Shown in pieces: positions 21,860-34,390 of a DNA stretch of 64,000 nucleotides. The notes under the pieces are model-generated. The model was not told where the DNA came from and did not search any database. It saw only the letters and a list, made by a program, of their open reading frames with translations. The DNA comes from Arachnopeziza araneosa (Eukaryota; Ascomycota; Leotiomycetes; Helotiales; Arachnopezizaceae): NCBI GenBank assembly GCA_003988855.1, contig QYAI01000107.1, positions 62,001 to 126,000 of the forward strand, in the 5' to 3' direction. The translations under genes were made by a program, and so were the position numbers. The stretch's first letter is position 1; the number at the start of each line of letters is the position of its first letter.

Positions 21860-22964
21860 TCAATAGACACCATTTTCAAGCTTTAGCAGGCGTCTCTTCT
21901 CCTTAGCGGATACTGGCTTATCGATGCGGTGAGCAGATCTAAATTTCCACCTGTTCGAAAGAACCGGATCATCCTTTGCAAGCTCATTGAACTCGTAATC
22001 AAACAGCCACCCGCCATTAAACTTGCAATTCCTTTCAGGAAGCCTGATGAGAATTTCCAAAGCTACACTAGACCCTTTCTTCGCTGCTTCCACTGCAAGC
22101 TTGTAAAGCCTAGGCTGGAAACCATCAGAATTCTTCTGAAAACTCTCGTGGACCACTTACGTATTGCTCTCCCCAGGTTTGTTCCGAGCCAGTCTCAGGC
22201 TCTATCCGAGCAAGAGGGAAGAATTCCACCCAGTGTTCCGTGACTTTGGCCTGTTTGCTATGCGTTCGATCCATCTTCTTACCGACTATCGATGAAGCTT
22301 CGCATCTGAAATTCGTTTTCTTATAGGAAGTCTCAATGGTATCTTTGAAGTGATTGAATTCCGGGTCGTAGTCAATGTATTCTCCCCCATGCGCATTGTC
22401 ACAGATAATCGAGAATCCGGATTTGTTAGTCTTGGGCTGCAAGGACTTGCAAAATTCTTGGTATTCGTCAATCAGTTGAGGGGATACGCCAACTTCATTG
22501 AGGATGGCGTTGAAGCGTTTTTTGCTCGCTTGATGGGCTCTCTTAGCCTTCAGATGTGCTTTTTGAGCTTCTGCCTCGTCTTGCTTGGCTTGGAGCAAGG
22601 CCTTGCCGCATTTTTTGACCTTACGTGCAGTCCGTTCTCTCTTGTGTTCCTTTTGGTTTACCAGTGCAAAGTCCTTGTCTATTTCAGCAAGAGATTTGAT
22701 TTTTGAGGATGATGCTTCATGGTCTTGAAAATCCTCGCTGGATGTTGATTCTTCAGAGTCAGTGGACCCGTTGGAAGATGTGAAATTTCCGAGCGAGTAT
22801 TATAATTCTGGAATTTCTGAAACATTTCTTAGTAACTATCATTTGATGGAGATAAATTGGAGCTCACCATACAAGGAAAGACTTCCTTTACGTTTCAAAG
22901 TAAATACAGGGGATTTATCTCGTCTTTCTTCAACTTCTTCATTTACCTTCGTGTTCTTTAACAT
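21860..22964 (-). CDS. Hypothetical coiled-coil protein
   Basis: The best model is exons 22964-22868, 22750-22161 and 22114-21860 (313 residues). The second intron (46 nt, GTAAGT donor) is well supported: it joins EQY to PRLYKLAVEAAKK and skips a stop. The first is tentative; its acceptor was chosen because the frame has an upstream stop and no ATG. Residues about 60-130 are Lys/Glu/Ala-rich and coiled-coil-like (ALLQAKQDEAEAQKAHLKAK). The C-terminal part ends in a basic stretch (VSAKEKRRLLKLE). No family is recognised. No signal peptide, so likely nuclear or cytosolic. Confidence 0.5.
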
Positions 22965-24045
22965 TTACCGGATGAATAAAAATTAAGTGATCGGGTAGGC
23001 AAATATCCTCGAGGATCGTGGAGAGAAGATTGGTAGGTGATGTTAAAGTTTGCAGCAGCTGGGGAATCTAGACAGTTATGATTACAGAGCTGGAAACAGT
23101 TATTTCCTAATCTTTGACTACTTGACACAAATAACGATACAATCTTGTCCTGGCCGTGGCCGTTGAGGCCGATGTGGGCGTTTTGAGCCAGAGTCTCAAG
23201 TTCGGTAGACGAATGAAAACTATTTCTCTCCCGCCGGTAATAAACTCAGACCATGCTGTCTGAGAATGAAGCAGCCAAAGAAAGTGTGTAGATATTAGGG
23301 TTCTGTGCCGAAATCCGAGACACGAAGACCTCTCTGTGCTATTTTTATCCACAAACGATTCAGAGAGAACGCGGCTCATTTTCATCCTCTCGACACGGCA
23401 ATTGCCCTGTCTCCATAAGCCTAAGTGGTCGCCGCTCTAACTTAAGTTGAGTCCTAAATCCTGAGTATGCTAAAGCGTCAGCTCAATTTACTCAGGAGCG
23501 GGGGAGGAAGCTCCTACCCTCTCCAGGGGAGAAATAAGCGGCCGAAATTGGCACCTGTGCTTATCCAGCGTAAAGATGAATGTCAAAACAACGACGGATT
23601 TAAAAATATTTATATCAAGTGCGATTACTTTTGAAATACCAGATTTGCAGCAATACTTACTTTACTTATGTTTAAAGCAATTTTCGCTTTCACAATATAG
23701 TGATGGTCACTGGGTTTTGGTGTTCACGCTCGTGCCAGTTTCGGCCGCTTGTTTCTCCTCGGAGAAGGCCCCACGAATCGGCCATGGTTTATATATTATT
23801 TACATTTGGAAGTATGCAGATCCTGGCCATTCACAATATAGGCACCTCTCTGAGCCTGTTAAGATGTTGTAACAGTCTTGCTCCCCTCTTCCAAAAGAGG
23901 AAATCATAGCTGCGTAATTAAATAATGTTTGATGTCAGGGGAAAATATAAATATGCCTTAACATCTGACGCCTACAATTCCGAGCTTTGCGGCGCTGCGA
24001 TCACTATTCATAATTTTCAAACCGCAAAAACAGATACTAACTAAG
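22965..24045. other. Intergenic region, no gene seen
   Basis: About 1.1 kb between divergent genes. The minus frame at 23107-23385 and plus frames at 23576-23909 show no conserved motif and are probably chance. Confidence 0.35.
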
Positions 24046-26019
24046 ATGGTTGGCTTGGTGCTTCTCATTGCTGCTGTGTTGGTAGTGAATACTCTTGCAA
24101 TCGACCTTCCAGCAGTACCCACCTGGCCCTCAGGGCGCTGCACCGATAAGTCGCTGACAATTCCGAGCTGGATCATTTCCAAATATCAAGTTTCTAATGG
24201 CACCACGACCTTCCGAGTCGACAATCGCGCTGCCGACCCTACAGGACTGATCACTGATATCGAGTGTACGTCGAATGGTCAATGTCAAGGTACTGGCAAT
24301 GATGAGATTCGCGGATCATTTTATCAAAGTGCCAACGGGCCGGTCATCACGTTGAGTGAGATTTGGGTGTGTGGTGACGCAGGTGATAAGTGAGCGAATA
24401 CCTAATCTGGCACTCAGAAAATATTAATCAGTTGTAATTCTAGAGTCACCTTCATAGCTACTGGCCACACCACCATTACACAGTGTCTTACAACTGATTG
24501 CGTCTCTCCAATACCGTATCTTGTTTACGGCACCCTCAATCTTCCATTGCCACTCACACCGGCTCAACCATCTCCCCCACCAGGCTATAACGCTGCAGCA
24601 TGTGCAAGTGTTGGTGGCAGTCAGTGGGCTGTAAGTGGTGTCTCATTCCAGAACTATACGGTCGGTCAGTGTAAGCAGTGGTACGAACCGGATCAAATCT
24701 GCCTTGACCCAACCGGGGGGTGGGCCTCCAAGGGCATATATGTCAGCTTCAAAGTGAAGAACAACGCCATCAATTACGAAATAACTTGCAGCTTCTCACC
24801 GACATATCAAAACTACCTCCCTCCAAGCCCTTTGCGCTGCACCGGAGGAGACTTCAACGAGATTACGCTCGATGTGACATTAACCGGCGCTTTTCCCACT
24901 TTCGGCCTGGAGATTGAGCAGTTGTGGTACTGTCTTGAGTCTCCATCAACCAACGTCAACGCGTAAGTCAAACGATAAGTTTAGGGCAAGATGATCTGAT
25001 AGATCGGCTAACTGTAAGCCAGTTCCGTCATTATAGCTACTGGAAACACTACCTTACAACTCAACTGTTCGTCGAATACTGGTATCACAGGCAAGGCGAA
25101 CGACATAGTTACTACCTGCACTAACTTGAACGCAACCATTGCCGTCGATGGAGTCCAAACTGCAAAGCAGATATTACCAGCATTTTCCCTCGTTACAGCT
25201 TATCCTGTTCAGGGCGGATGTACGTTCAACAGCGTCGTTAGCCCGACATGGTACATGCGCGGCTTGTACTTTGAAACAAACCAATACCCAGCCAATGATA
25301 CTAATAGCGTGACATTGAGCCGTTTCACCTGTGGCTTGACTGGTCCTGGCTTTGCCGACTTCTTCTTCTATCAAGATAATGTCTTGTCGGGAAGTGGAAT
25401 AAATACAGTGTAAGTGTTTAACTCCAAGTATCATCTGTAGTCTCGAGATGGTAGGAGTATAAAAATAAGAGCGATGTGCTAAATTATTCTATCTTATAGG
25501 TACGATTGCAACTACTACGACAATGGTCAACCATTAGTGGACCATTGGAATTGTACCTTCTCCTTCGACCCATTTCTGAAGGTCCTAAAACTTGATAAAG
25601 TGTGGCAGTGCAATGACAAGGATGTAGCGCACCCGTAAGTCTCTTCCTTTGAAATATCCGACTCTCTTTAATTCTGTACTTCTCTTTAACCATCCTTCAC
25701 CTTCCCTTGATTCTTTTTAAGATCTATTACATTACCTCTCTATGTCTACTCATCTGGGATCTTAATAATGTTATGCTAATGAGGAGATTGCAACAGGCTC
25801 TACTTCGATGGCTCGGGCAGTTTTGATTGGACAAAAGACCCTTACTATGACTGTAACGTTGGAAACACTTCCATTAGCTGCTCTTGGCATGACAGCCTGG
25901 CGGAGTTGCAACCTGGTATCCCATATAATATCCCAAAAATCACAACAAGCCTGGTCAATATTCAGCCAGCTCATGTTCAGACTTTGAGGGTCAATGGGCA
26001 ATGGTCTAAAGCAGACTAG
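24046..26019 (+). CDS. Secreted cysteine-rich protein, five exons
   Basis: Exons 24046-24389, 24444-24962, 25023-25409, 25500-25634, 25797-26019; all four introns fall at the same phase and have canonical ends, giving 535 residues. A signal peptide covers about 1-19 (LVLLIAAVLVVNTLA). The mature part has at least two related units: each holds an aromatic Cys pattern ending in a QLWYC or EIWVC segment, then an intron, then a V-T/I-F-I-A-T-G-x-T-T strand (VTFIATGHTTI at the exon 2 start, SVIIATGNTTL at the exon 3 start). Exon borders thus match repeat borders. There are many N-glycosylation sites and no membrane anchor. I do not recognise the family; an extracellular or wall-associated role is inferred from the signal and cysteines. 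Confidence 0.78.
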
Positions 26020-26892
26020 AGATAGTCAATGTGCAATATACAAAAATCACCCAGATTTGATATTTATGCTGAGTTTTAGTCCTGGTCTGCATAAAAAAGG
26101 AATGAAACAAAAGATACTAATGATACGAGAAATTTAACTTGATATCCTTGCTTTCCAAATCTTGTGTAGATCGTCATTAAGAAAATCTTTCGTGGCTAAT
26201 TTTCAACACCAAACCAAGAGTCTTCACAGCTTTGTCAACTCCAAATCAACTTCTATGTATCAAACTACTAACTTTAAGTCTCTACATACACTTTTATAGA
26301 ACCAATCTTGCTATGACAGACCCGGTTATATTTTAAACCTCAGATGGCTTATGTTTCAGCAATTTCAAGGTTTCATCTACGCTATCATATGATGCAAATA
26401 GTAGCACATGCTCGGCCTCTCCGTGACTCGGCCGCATCATTAATACTAGACGCAAGCAGGCTACTATCACTGAGACTATCGCAGCGCGAGCTATGCCTAC
26501 TCAACCTGGACAAATAAGATGCGATCAATTGGTGAGCCGTATGCAACTTGAGACCCGACGCCGTTTTGAATGCAATCTGTCATACTCCGCGCCACATTGT
26601 TGACCCGACCCACCGGCCTGTTGGCGAAAGGCTCACAGCTGAATAAGTTTGCAATCGCGCAAAGATCAGTGCCTTGCACCAACAAGCCCGCAGTCCACAA
26701 AACCCGATGATGCAGCCCATCGGCGAAAATCAGCCTTGCACAGGCAGAAATGCTGAGCTGCTCTCTGTATATCATGGAATTTAGGTCCGTCAGAAGAATT
26801 TCGCAGTCAACATTCCTTTTTTCAATTTATGGTATCGTCTCTTTTCTAAATCAAATCAGTTTTCGGCATTAATTCTTCAGCATGGAGTCAGG
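26020..26892. other. Intergenic region
   Basis: AT-rich spacer with no gene recognised. It may hold the lost first exon of the HET pseudogene that follows, since that frame has no suitable ATG. Confidence 0.3.
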
Positions 26893-28928
26893 CATTTTTC
26901 ATACAAAAAGCTTCGTGACGATGCACCACAATTTTACGATGATCCACCTAAATTTCGGCTCCTTGGTTTAGGTGGACAGCGGTATGGGGACATTAAATGT
27001 GAGCTCATCGAAGCTCTTTTGGTTACTGATGAGATGCTACCGTACGTTGCGATCTCCTACCGATGGGACTCCGGGAGCAAAAATAAACCCATTTGGATAG
27101 GGAACTGTAAAGTTCTTGTCACAGATGGAGTCTTTTCCATGCTCGATTCCCTACGCGGGGCCGAACACCGCCACCTGTGGGATGACCCTGGATATTTCTG
27201 GATTGACACACTTTGTATCGACCAAAGTAACGACGAAGAGAAATCACATCAGGTTCAACCTCAAGAACTTTCTGATAGCTTTGACGCTTTACTTTTACAC
27301 AGTTGGTTCCGGAGGGCATGGATTCTCCAAGAAATCGATAATGCTCAGTCTGCGTTTATTTTGTGCGGCAACAAATCAATATCAACTCAATATTTTGTTA
27401 TGGGTACCCGGTTCGTGGGAGTCAATCTCTCATCTCATTGCCAGGCGGTTCTGGAACTCATGCGGAGCCCGATGAGGAAGACAGTCGACAATGCTGACTC
27501 ATAATCTCCTTATGAGATTCCGTGCTGCAGAAGCGACCGAACCAATGGACCGCATATTTGCTTTACTCGGACTTTGTTCAGAGAGGACGGAAAATGGCTC
27601 TCTCCGGCCAGATTACGGCAAATCCATTGGAGATATCATCCGCGAAGCTATTTCAAATATTTACTCCTGCGACATTAGTTATGTGTCGGAGAAAATGTGC
27701 AATTACACCAGTATAGATGGATTTCTATCCGAACTAGAGCAGCTCGATATCAAACTTCTTGAGCATTTGGTAGAATATTCCGATTATTCTGCCATTCAAC
27801 CTTTTCTGGAAAAACGAAGTCAATACATACAGGTATGTTGTATTTCGATCAATGCAATAGCATAACATCAATCTCATGCTATGTAGTTTACAAAGCTAAT
27901 ATTCCATTAACTTGGATAGAGCTCTGTTATTACTGAAAAGACTATCCTCAGTATTGTGAAAAACCAAAATATCGGAAAAGACCTGATGCGAGCCCTGGTG
28001 AAAATTTGCCTGAACAGATTATGCTTACAAAAGAAATCGTCATTGCATTAGCTGAAAATCCAGAAATGGGACCGGAGATACTCGAAGAGATCACTGAAAA
28101 TTCCGAGCAAACGCTCACAATACGGGGCGAGAAAGCAATGGAGCTGTGGACCACTCTTAAACGAGGCAAGGACATTATCAAGTTGCTTTACAGGAAAACT
28201 CGAATCCAATTGCAATTCGGGTCTGACAAATTCGATCAAATTAAAAAGAAGAGATAAAAATCTAAAGCTCTGCGCGCAGTCCTAGCCAACAGACCTGATT
28301 TTGACATCTTACTGGATAATCATAATACCATTCTCAAAATTTCACTTGACGCTGGTCACATTATTATCACCGATACTGCCAAAAAGCCGAGTGAGATAGG
28401 CAACTTGTCAGATGAAGATCGCATGAGTAGTTTACATCACAGTCCATCTCATAATGATATATATATCGAATTAGCACGAGCGATACTCGGCAAAGACGTA
28501 ACTGCAATAACAACGCTGGCTAACAAGCACCAACTTCCCAATCTCCGGGATAATATAGAAAGACTGCCGTCGTTGCGGGCAGCCGAAACCGGTGATGTCG
28601 AACTTTTGTCGAACTGGTCGAGAAAGGAGCCTACATGGAATATCAAGATGAGTGGGGGGAGTCATTGCTTGCCCTTGCATCGAGGGAAGGACAGGTGGCA
28701 GTAGTAGACTATCTGGTCCGGAAAGGCGCCCTGGTCAACTCAAAATCCTTATATAGGTAGACTCCATTACATCTAGCAGCAGGGCATGGACATGACATTA
28801 TTGCGGGTATTTTGCTAGCACATGGAGCTGAAGTTGATTCTAGATCTGAGTTTGGATTAACTCTATTGATGGTAGCAGCTATTACGACAGCGGACACGAC
28901 AGCAGACTCATCAATCCGCGAAACTTGA
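26893..28928 (+). pseudogene. Broken HET-domain / ankyrin-repeat gene
   Basis: Pieces of one gene lie in successive frames. HET blocks are LPYVAISYRWDS near 27040, YFWIDTLCIDQSNDEEKSHQV near 27195 (then a short deletion), and WFRRAWILQEID near 27305. The next piece, in another frame from 27491, has the usual post-HET segment (EPMDRIFALLGLCSE). From 28006 comes a segment like the fungal I-T-x-E-V-V-x-A-x-A-x-N repeats (LTKEIVIALAENPEMG). From about 28570 a further frame reads ankyrin-like repeats (GESLLALASREGQ; TPLHLAAGHGHD). TAG at 28758-28760 sits where ankyrin repeats usually have Trp before TPLH. Several frame changes make it non-functional. An unusual multi-intron gene is less likely. 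Confidence 0.75.
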
Positions 28929-29597
28929 TCCAGAATGCTGCTGATTTCAATGCTCGAATTGATTGATGAGCAATACTTTACTTAGCGATACAAATTGGTA
29001 GCCCTCCCAACCACTTGTTTTATTTCCTTAATCTGGTTTGCGGATTTTCTTCGATCATTAATTGTTTGTCATATGGGAGATTTGGATGGTTTCTCTTGCC
29101 GCAAATTAAATTTCGTATAAGTTAAGCAATATATTTTATATACTGTTATATACTGTAATGCTGCTTCGTGGATAATCTTGAAGTTATTTTTATATAAAGT
29201 TTTGTTAAATCTTTAAACTTTCATAAACCTCTAAAGCCTTTCAAGATTCAGTGCTAAAGACTTCTAAATCTTTGGCTTCGATGAACATATATATTTTAAG
29301 GGACTCTGACTGAGCCTGATACAGCCCTCCAAACAAACATGAGAGCTGGTAGGGCAAATGGTAGGGAGATAAATAATGATTTTAGGGTTAAACTCTAGTA
29401 ACGACTGTTATTATAGCATTATAAAATGTCTCTAGATACTTAAGCCGATAACCCTTTTCTTATAGAATATGTTCTAGGCACGTGGAGACACTCTTCTGGC
29501 AGCTGTAAGCGATAAATATTCTAGCAATCCTTTACATTAAAATCCTCTAGGCATTAGACAAATCTTAGTTCTCTTTTTCAATAACCTACAATCCTGC
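28929..29597. other. AT-rich gene-free stretch
   Basis: Strongly AT-rich DNA with many TA steps and no open frames, beside two pseudogenes. It looks like decayed, possibly RIP-affected sequence, but I cannot identify the original content. Confidence 0.4.
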
Positions 29598-30062
29598 TTA
29601 ATCTTCGAGCGGTCGAAAGTGCGATGCCATTTCCTCCTCCACTCCACTCTTCCACTCCTCCAATGACCATGTCCCATCTATAAGTTCTGTAAGGTCATCA
29701 GCCTACATAAAAGTTCTCCCAGATACTTCTTTCCCTTTAACCGTAATCCGTATACCTTTAATAGCATAAGTGCCTGTCTCGTAGTATTTAAGCATCTTCT
29801 GTTGCTGCTCAGTTTCCATAAGATAAGCCATGCCATCGACATAGCTGTCATGTGGTCCGTCTACCAGAGCGGGATACTGACCCCATAGCATGATTTTGTA
29901 GGATGTAACTCTAGCTGGTTTGAGGATTGGTGGCGCCGAGAGCTGGAGAATATCCTGGAGCCGCAGTGGATCTGTAAGAGAGCCGTAGAAGAAGAATAGC
30001 TTAGGTACGTATGCATAATGACCGAGGGATGGCTTTACATCGGCCTGGAGCTTATCGAGCAT
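29598..30062 (-). pseudogene. Gamma-glutamylcyclotransferase/AIG2-like gene with nonsense codon
   Basis: The minus frame from 30062 encodes a GGCT/AIG2-like fold: KLFFFYGSLTDPLRL (the family's YGxL nucleotide-loop-like motif), LKPARVTSYKIMLWG, YPALVDG and KYYETGTY with the expected catalytic-type Glu. The frame hits TAG at 29703-29705 (GRTFM-stop), then stays open for 34 more residues (ADDLTELIDGTWSLEEWK ...) to TAA at 29598. Relatives have Trp in this GRTF-x-W position, so TGG to TAG is likely. The product would be 119 instead of 154 residues and lack the C-terminal helix. Another ATG at 30193 lies upstream in a different frame. Readthrough is possible but unproven. Confidence 0.72.
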
Positions 30063-30934
30063 GATATTGCGGCCAGATTTTTACCAGAGGGATGTTTGCC
30101 AGTAGGTTGAGAATATTCCGGCTTTTTGTTTTGATCGTCGACGACGTTTGCGGCAGAAGAGGATCCGCTGAAATTCTCCACTCTGTTCTCCATCCTGTTT
30201 GAAGGTATTATGGAAAATCGTGAGGTTAGTATAACAAGGCCTAACGTTGAAATTGGTTAGCCTACCGCCGGAAACGAACTACTCGTAGCTAGGTACTTCA
30301 TCAAGTCACGTGATCTTACATCAAGACATGAAGTCTCAAGGAATCGTCGTCCAAGGACCTTTTTCCTCAGATACTATATTCCTCCAGAAGAGCCACCAGA
30401 ACTACGACTGGGTTATGATCATGTATCACAGCGAAATAAGCGAGCTCGCTGGATTCCATTAAGGGGCTAGTACAATTACGAAGCTTTTCATTTTTTGCAA
30501 CTCCCCGCGTCAAAAACCAGCAGGCTGTCATCTAGCCGATACCTACAGAACTTTCGATTGCATCAGCTGCGAGGGAGCATTCAAAACTCGGAATTGAAGG
30601 ACTGTTTCGTACAACTTAATGTTGCCTCCTTTCTAGGTCCCAGAGCTGATGAACGGGCTCTGAATTCTAAATCTTAGTTTGTTGCAAATCGTTATTGTAG
30701 AAATGGTGTTGTTTTCCTATCTCAGCAAAGCCTATGTGTAGCTTGATCTATGATTTGATTCAAACGAGTTATCTCCGAAGATGCATGAGAATCTACCACA
30801 CCCTTGGTGGCTCAGAAATGCCGATAGAAACGTCACCTGCACCGGAACATACAACGAGAGTCTATTTGCTGATCGCTTTTTCCTTTAGAGCTATATATTT
30901 TAAGCTGCAAGAGGTCTTATCAACCCGCCTTAAC
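30063..30934. other. Intergenic region
   Basis: No gene is supported. Minus-strand DNA at 30063-30193 could hold a lost N-terminal exon of the GGCT-like gene. The plus frame feeding into 30935 has an earlier ATG (30734), but the paralogue comparison favours 30935. Confidence 0.3.
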
Positions 30935-31742
30935 ATGTCAGCGAAAAGCTCAACTCTGAATGGTCTAGCTCAGCTATTAAGCTCTGGCAAGTATAGCGAC
31001 TTGACGCTCGTTTGCAAAGGGCAGGAGTTCAAAGTCCATAAGGCGATCATATGCTCGCAATCGCCGGTGACCGCAGCAGCTTTAAACGGGAATTTTCAGG
31101 TAGTCTCCTAGTGCAAATTCCAAAGAAATGAGAAGTGCGAGGATCTGACGAGAGAGCGTGTAGGAAGCCACGACCAATACCATCAACATCAACGAGTTTG
31201 ATGCTTGGACTGTGAAAGAGATGGTCAGATTTATGTATGGAGAAGAAGAGAATCCAATCCGAGTGAGAGAAAGCGGTCCTCCGCCACCACAGATGGATGT
31301 TCGTAAGTCAATGACTGAGTTCGTCCTCCGACAAGTACAGGTCAACGCTATTGCAGACTATTACGATATCCCACAACTCCGCGACCGAGCAAGCAGCAAT
31401 GTTCGAGACATCCTGAAGAAGCACTTGTCTATGGTTGATTTCCCTACTGTTCTTAACAAAGTTTTTACATCAACTAGCGACAAAGAACTCCGAGAAATTA
31501 TGTCTTCTATCGCTTCGGAGCACATCGCCGAACTTATTCAGAACAAGGAATTCTATGCTCTTGGGATTCCAAATGACTTTGCATTCAACATCTTACAGAC
31601 TGTGGTCCCAAGATATGAAGCCCAGGTTAAGGCACTGTCTGAAACCAACCAAAAAACCTTATCCTACCTTAAATCTTTCGAGACTAATTCTCCCATGCCT
31701 AGACAAAAAAGTTATCCACTGCCGTATATATCTAGGGAGTGA
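30935..31742 (+). CDS. BTB/POZ-domain protein (short copy)
   Basis: Exons 30935-31099 and 31164-31742 (64-nt intron) give 247 residues. The BTB domain begins at about residue 20: SGKYSDLTLVCKGQEFKVHKAIICSQS, then EFDAWTVKEMVRFMYGEE after the intron. A helical BACK-like region follows (VNAIADYYDIPQLRDRASS). Start and intron position match the paralogue at 32551 exactly: both first exons are 165 nt, phase 0. Compared with that copy it lacks the C-terminal coiled coil and Cys motifs. Fungal BTB proteins of this type often self-associate and may recruit Cul3; the role here is unknown. Confidence 0.83.
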
Positions 31743-32550
31743 CAGAGCTAAAGATCTCGAGACAAGCGTGAATGTCCTGTGAGCAGGTCAGAAAGATTTG
31801 ACAGACAATTTGCAAGCAATAATAGAGAATGAAATGGAGATGGAGCCGAGAAAAAAAGTTGAGAGGATGGAACTGGTGGTTACTAGGCGTACCATAATAA
31901 AGCGATTAATAATGGTAATCCGACCCAAAAATCGACTTGATCAAGACGAAATTTGAATGGGCGTTTGTACCTACACTGGAAGTTTCCCTCTTGCGTTTTT
32001 GATATGGTGGTTGTGTCTTTTAACCTGATCGAGAAGTTTGGATTACGTTTCACATACCCATCGATCGTCGTCTATGTAAGAGGCCTTGAAGATAATGATT
32101 CTTGATTCACAATATCTTTTAGCCAAAGGCGTAGTTTTCCCATTAAGTCCAAGTCTTTCAAGTTGTGTCACACGAAACACAGTATACAGCAAACTTCTCT
32201 CTCCTAAGACTCCACTCTCCAGAGAACATCCCTATGTGATGTGGTGTTGACATCGCGGAAAAGTGTGTGTTGCCGTGTTCGTGATTTGATTGGAGCCGAT
32301 ATCCCTTCGACCAGTGATTTGACTGAAATCCATTTATCTCCGAACACGCATGCGACACCAGCACACATAAGAGACGAACACGCACGAGAGATGAACACGC
32401 ATGAGAGTTGACCCCACATAGTCCAACTCAGCATCCATGGAATGAGACTTACAAATGTTGCTCGGAGGACCTTGTCGCAACAATGGGCAGCACCCTTCCG
32501 CTCCGCGACCCGCCTGGAGCGTCTCGAGTCCTTCAATGTGCCTTGGAACC
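31743..32550. other. Spacer between the two BTB paralogues
   Basis: There is no gene. Just after 31742 the sequence is Lys/Glu-coding in patches (near 31800-31870) and may be eroded coiled coil lost from the first BTB copy. Short imperfect repeats of GAACACGCA(T/C)GAGA occur at about 32341-32405. Confidence 0.35.
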
Positions 32551-33763
32551 ATGTCGGCCGGAGTTTCCACCCTCAAGGGCCTCGCCAAGAGTCGCAATTC
32601 CGAGAAGTACAGCGACCTGGAACTTGTCTGTCAAGGACGGAACTTCAAGGTCCACAGGGTCATCGTATGCGCACAATCAGATGTGTTTTCAGCGGCTGTC
32701 AATGGAAACTCGGAGGTATTTCACCCTGGGAAAAATATCTGTAGGAAATAGAATGGGATCAGACTCTGATGACAATTCTTGTAGGAAGCAGCGACCAATA
32801 TCGTAACCATTGATGAATTTGATGTTGACACGGTTCACCGAATGATCAAATTCATGTATGGAGAGGAGTACGATGTGCTTGAAACTAAAGAAGCTGCCCG
32901 TCCTACCAAAACCAAAAGTAAGATCTTACACCTCATACTAACAGACAGAGTTATGTTTATAAACTGATCCTAATCTAGAGGCACGAGCTCTTCCTCGAAG
33001 TTTGTCACTTCCGTCTCACATTAACTATACCAATATTATACTCTGTCATATGAGAGTCAACGCCATTGCGCACCATTACAATATCCACCAACTGAAAGAG
33101 CAAACAAATGCCAAGATCCAGGGGATTCTCATGAGAGAGTGGTCCCGCATCAACTTTCCTCACATCATCAACAATGTCTTTGCGTCAAATGACGACCCAG
33201 CTCTGCATGACATAATGTCTTCAACCGCAGCAGCGCACATCGAAGAGCTGATGAAGGACAAGGACTTCATCGACGTGAAAGCACCCAAGGACTTCATCAT
33301 GGGCATCCTCCACGACGTGATCCCCGACTACGCCACCAAGACGAACCAGATCAACAAGGAGCTCAAGGCGGCCGACGCCTCGATCCAGACGCTCGAGCGC
33401 GAGTGCAAGCGCGAGACGCACCGCGCCGACGAGCAGAGCAGACGGGCCGAGCTGCTGAACCAGAAGCTGGCGCGCCTCACCAACAACATCAACGACTGCC
33501 TGACCTGGTTCAGCAACAACCCGACGTGTCAGACGCCCGGGTGCGAGAGCCCGCACGAGGGCTACATTGAGCGCGACACCTCGTTCAAGGAGGCCACGTA
33601 TGTCGTGCGCGGTCTCGAATGCACCAAGTGCGAGAACAGCAAGCTGACGGCGTTGACGAGCGGCGCCTTGAACAGCGCCGTGTTTATCCCCAAGAGGCGG
33701 GACACGATCAGTAGATCGAGAGAGATCACGCGGGCGGTTGTGATGGCTATCCGAGGGAGGTAG
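32551..33763 (+). CDS. BTB/POZ-domain protein with coiled coil and Cys pairs
   Basis: Exons 32551-32715, 32785-32917 and 32979-33763 give 360 residues. The BTB core is EKYSDLELVCQGRNFKVHRVIVCAQSD, then EFDVDTVHRMIKFMYGEEY. The helical region VNAIAHHYNIHQLKEQTNAK resembles the upstream copy. Residues about 240-285 form a charged coiled coil (ELKAADASIQTLERECKRE). Near the end two cysteine pairs (CQTPGC ... CTKCENSK) suggest a small zinc-binding ribbon. An additional short intron at about 33000-33055 (ATTAAC branch) is possible and would remove LSLPSHINYTNIILCH, which fits the family poorly. From about 33250 to 33720 the sequence is visibly GC-richer than its flanks and than the first copy. Confidence 0.83.
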
Positions 33764-34390
33764 GGATGGAGACTTGGACTCGAAGAGGTCTTGAATAAAT
33801 CAAGATGAGTGTCTCAGTCATTTGTCGTCTTATATGATGATCATCTCCCCTCACTCCATCCCCACCACAATCTTCCCCACCCAGCGAAGACAGTCTCGAT
33901 TGCTCCTCTCTCTCTCTCATCTCTCATCTGTGAACGTGAAATTGAACCTTGCGGCAACATTTCCTACTTGTCAATGGGGAAAGGATATTTCGGGTTAGGC
34001 CTAGCGTCTGGACAAACAGGACAGAATAGGATGGAGCCATCAAGGTAGGACAGAACTATTGCATAGCATGTCTTCTTTAGCAATCTAATACGCTTATACA
34101 CACTTCTCTCCGTGACTACCAACCGTCTGCACCAACACATCAATCATGTCACGGGACAGAGTTCTCGGTACATAATTATTTTTTTTGGAAGATGTGTTTC
34201 ATTCATATGTGAATAAGTGCTTTTCTTGGAGACAGGACAAATATATACTAGGAGAGGTACGTGATACATGGAACCACTCAGATGTCCTTGAATCGACACT
34301 TGTTCTCGATAAGACGTAAATACTAGGATAAAGACAAGAACAGGAGACACTGCACAAACGCATTGTTACATCCAGCGCAGAAACCATTTC
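33764..34390. other. Spacer between convergent genes
   Basis: No gene recognised; it contains a CT-rich tract near 33901-33925. Confidence 0.35.

Noticed and set aside
31304..31341. Possible mini-intron in the first BTB gene (GTAAGT ... ACAG)
   Set aside because: Splicing at the ACAG shifts the frame, and the in-frame alternative would be only 33 nt, too short for a normal fungal intron.
33221..33556. Minus-strand 111-codon frame
   Set aside because: Shadow of the GC-rich coiled-coil exon of the second BTB gene.
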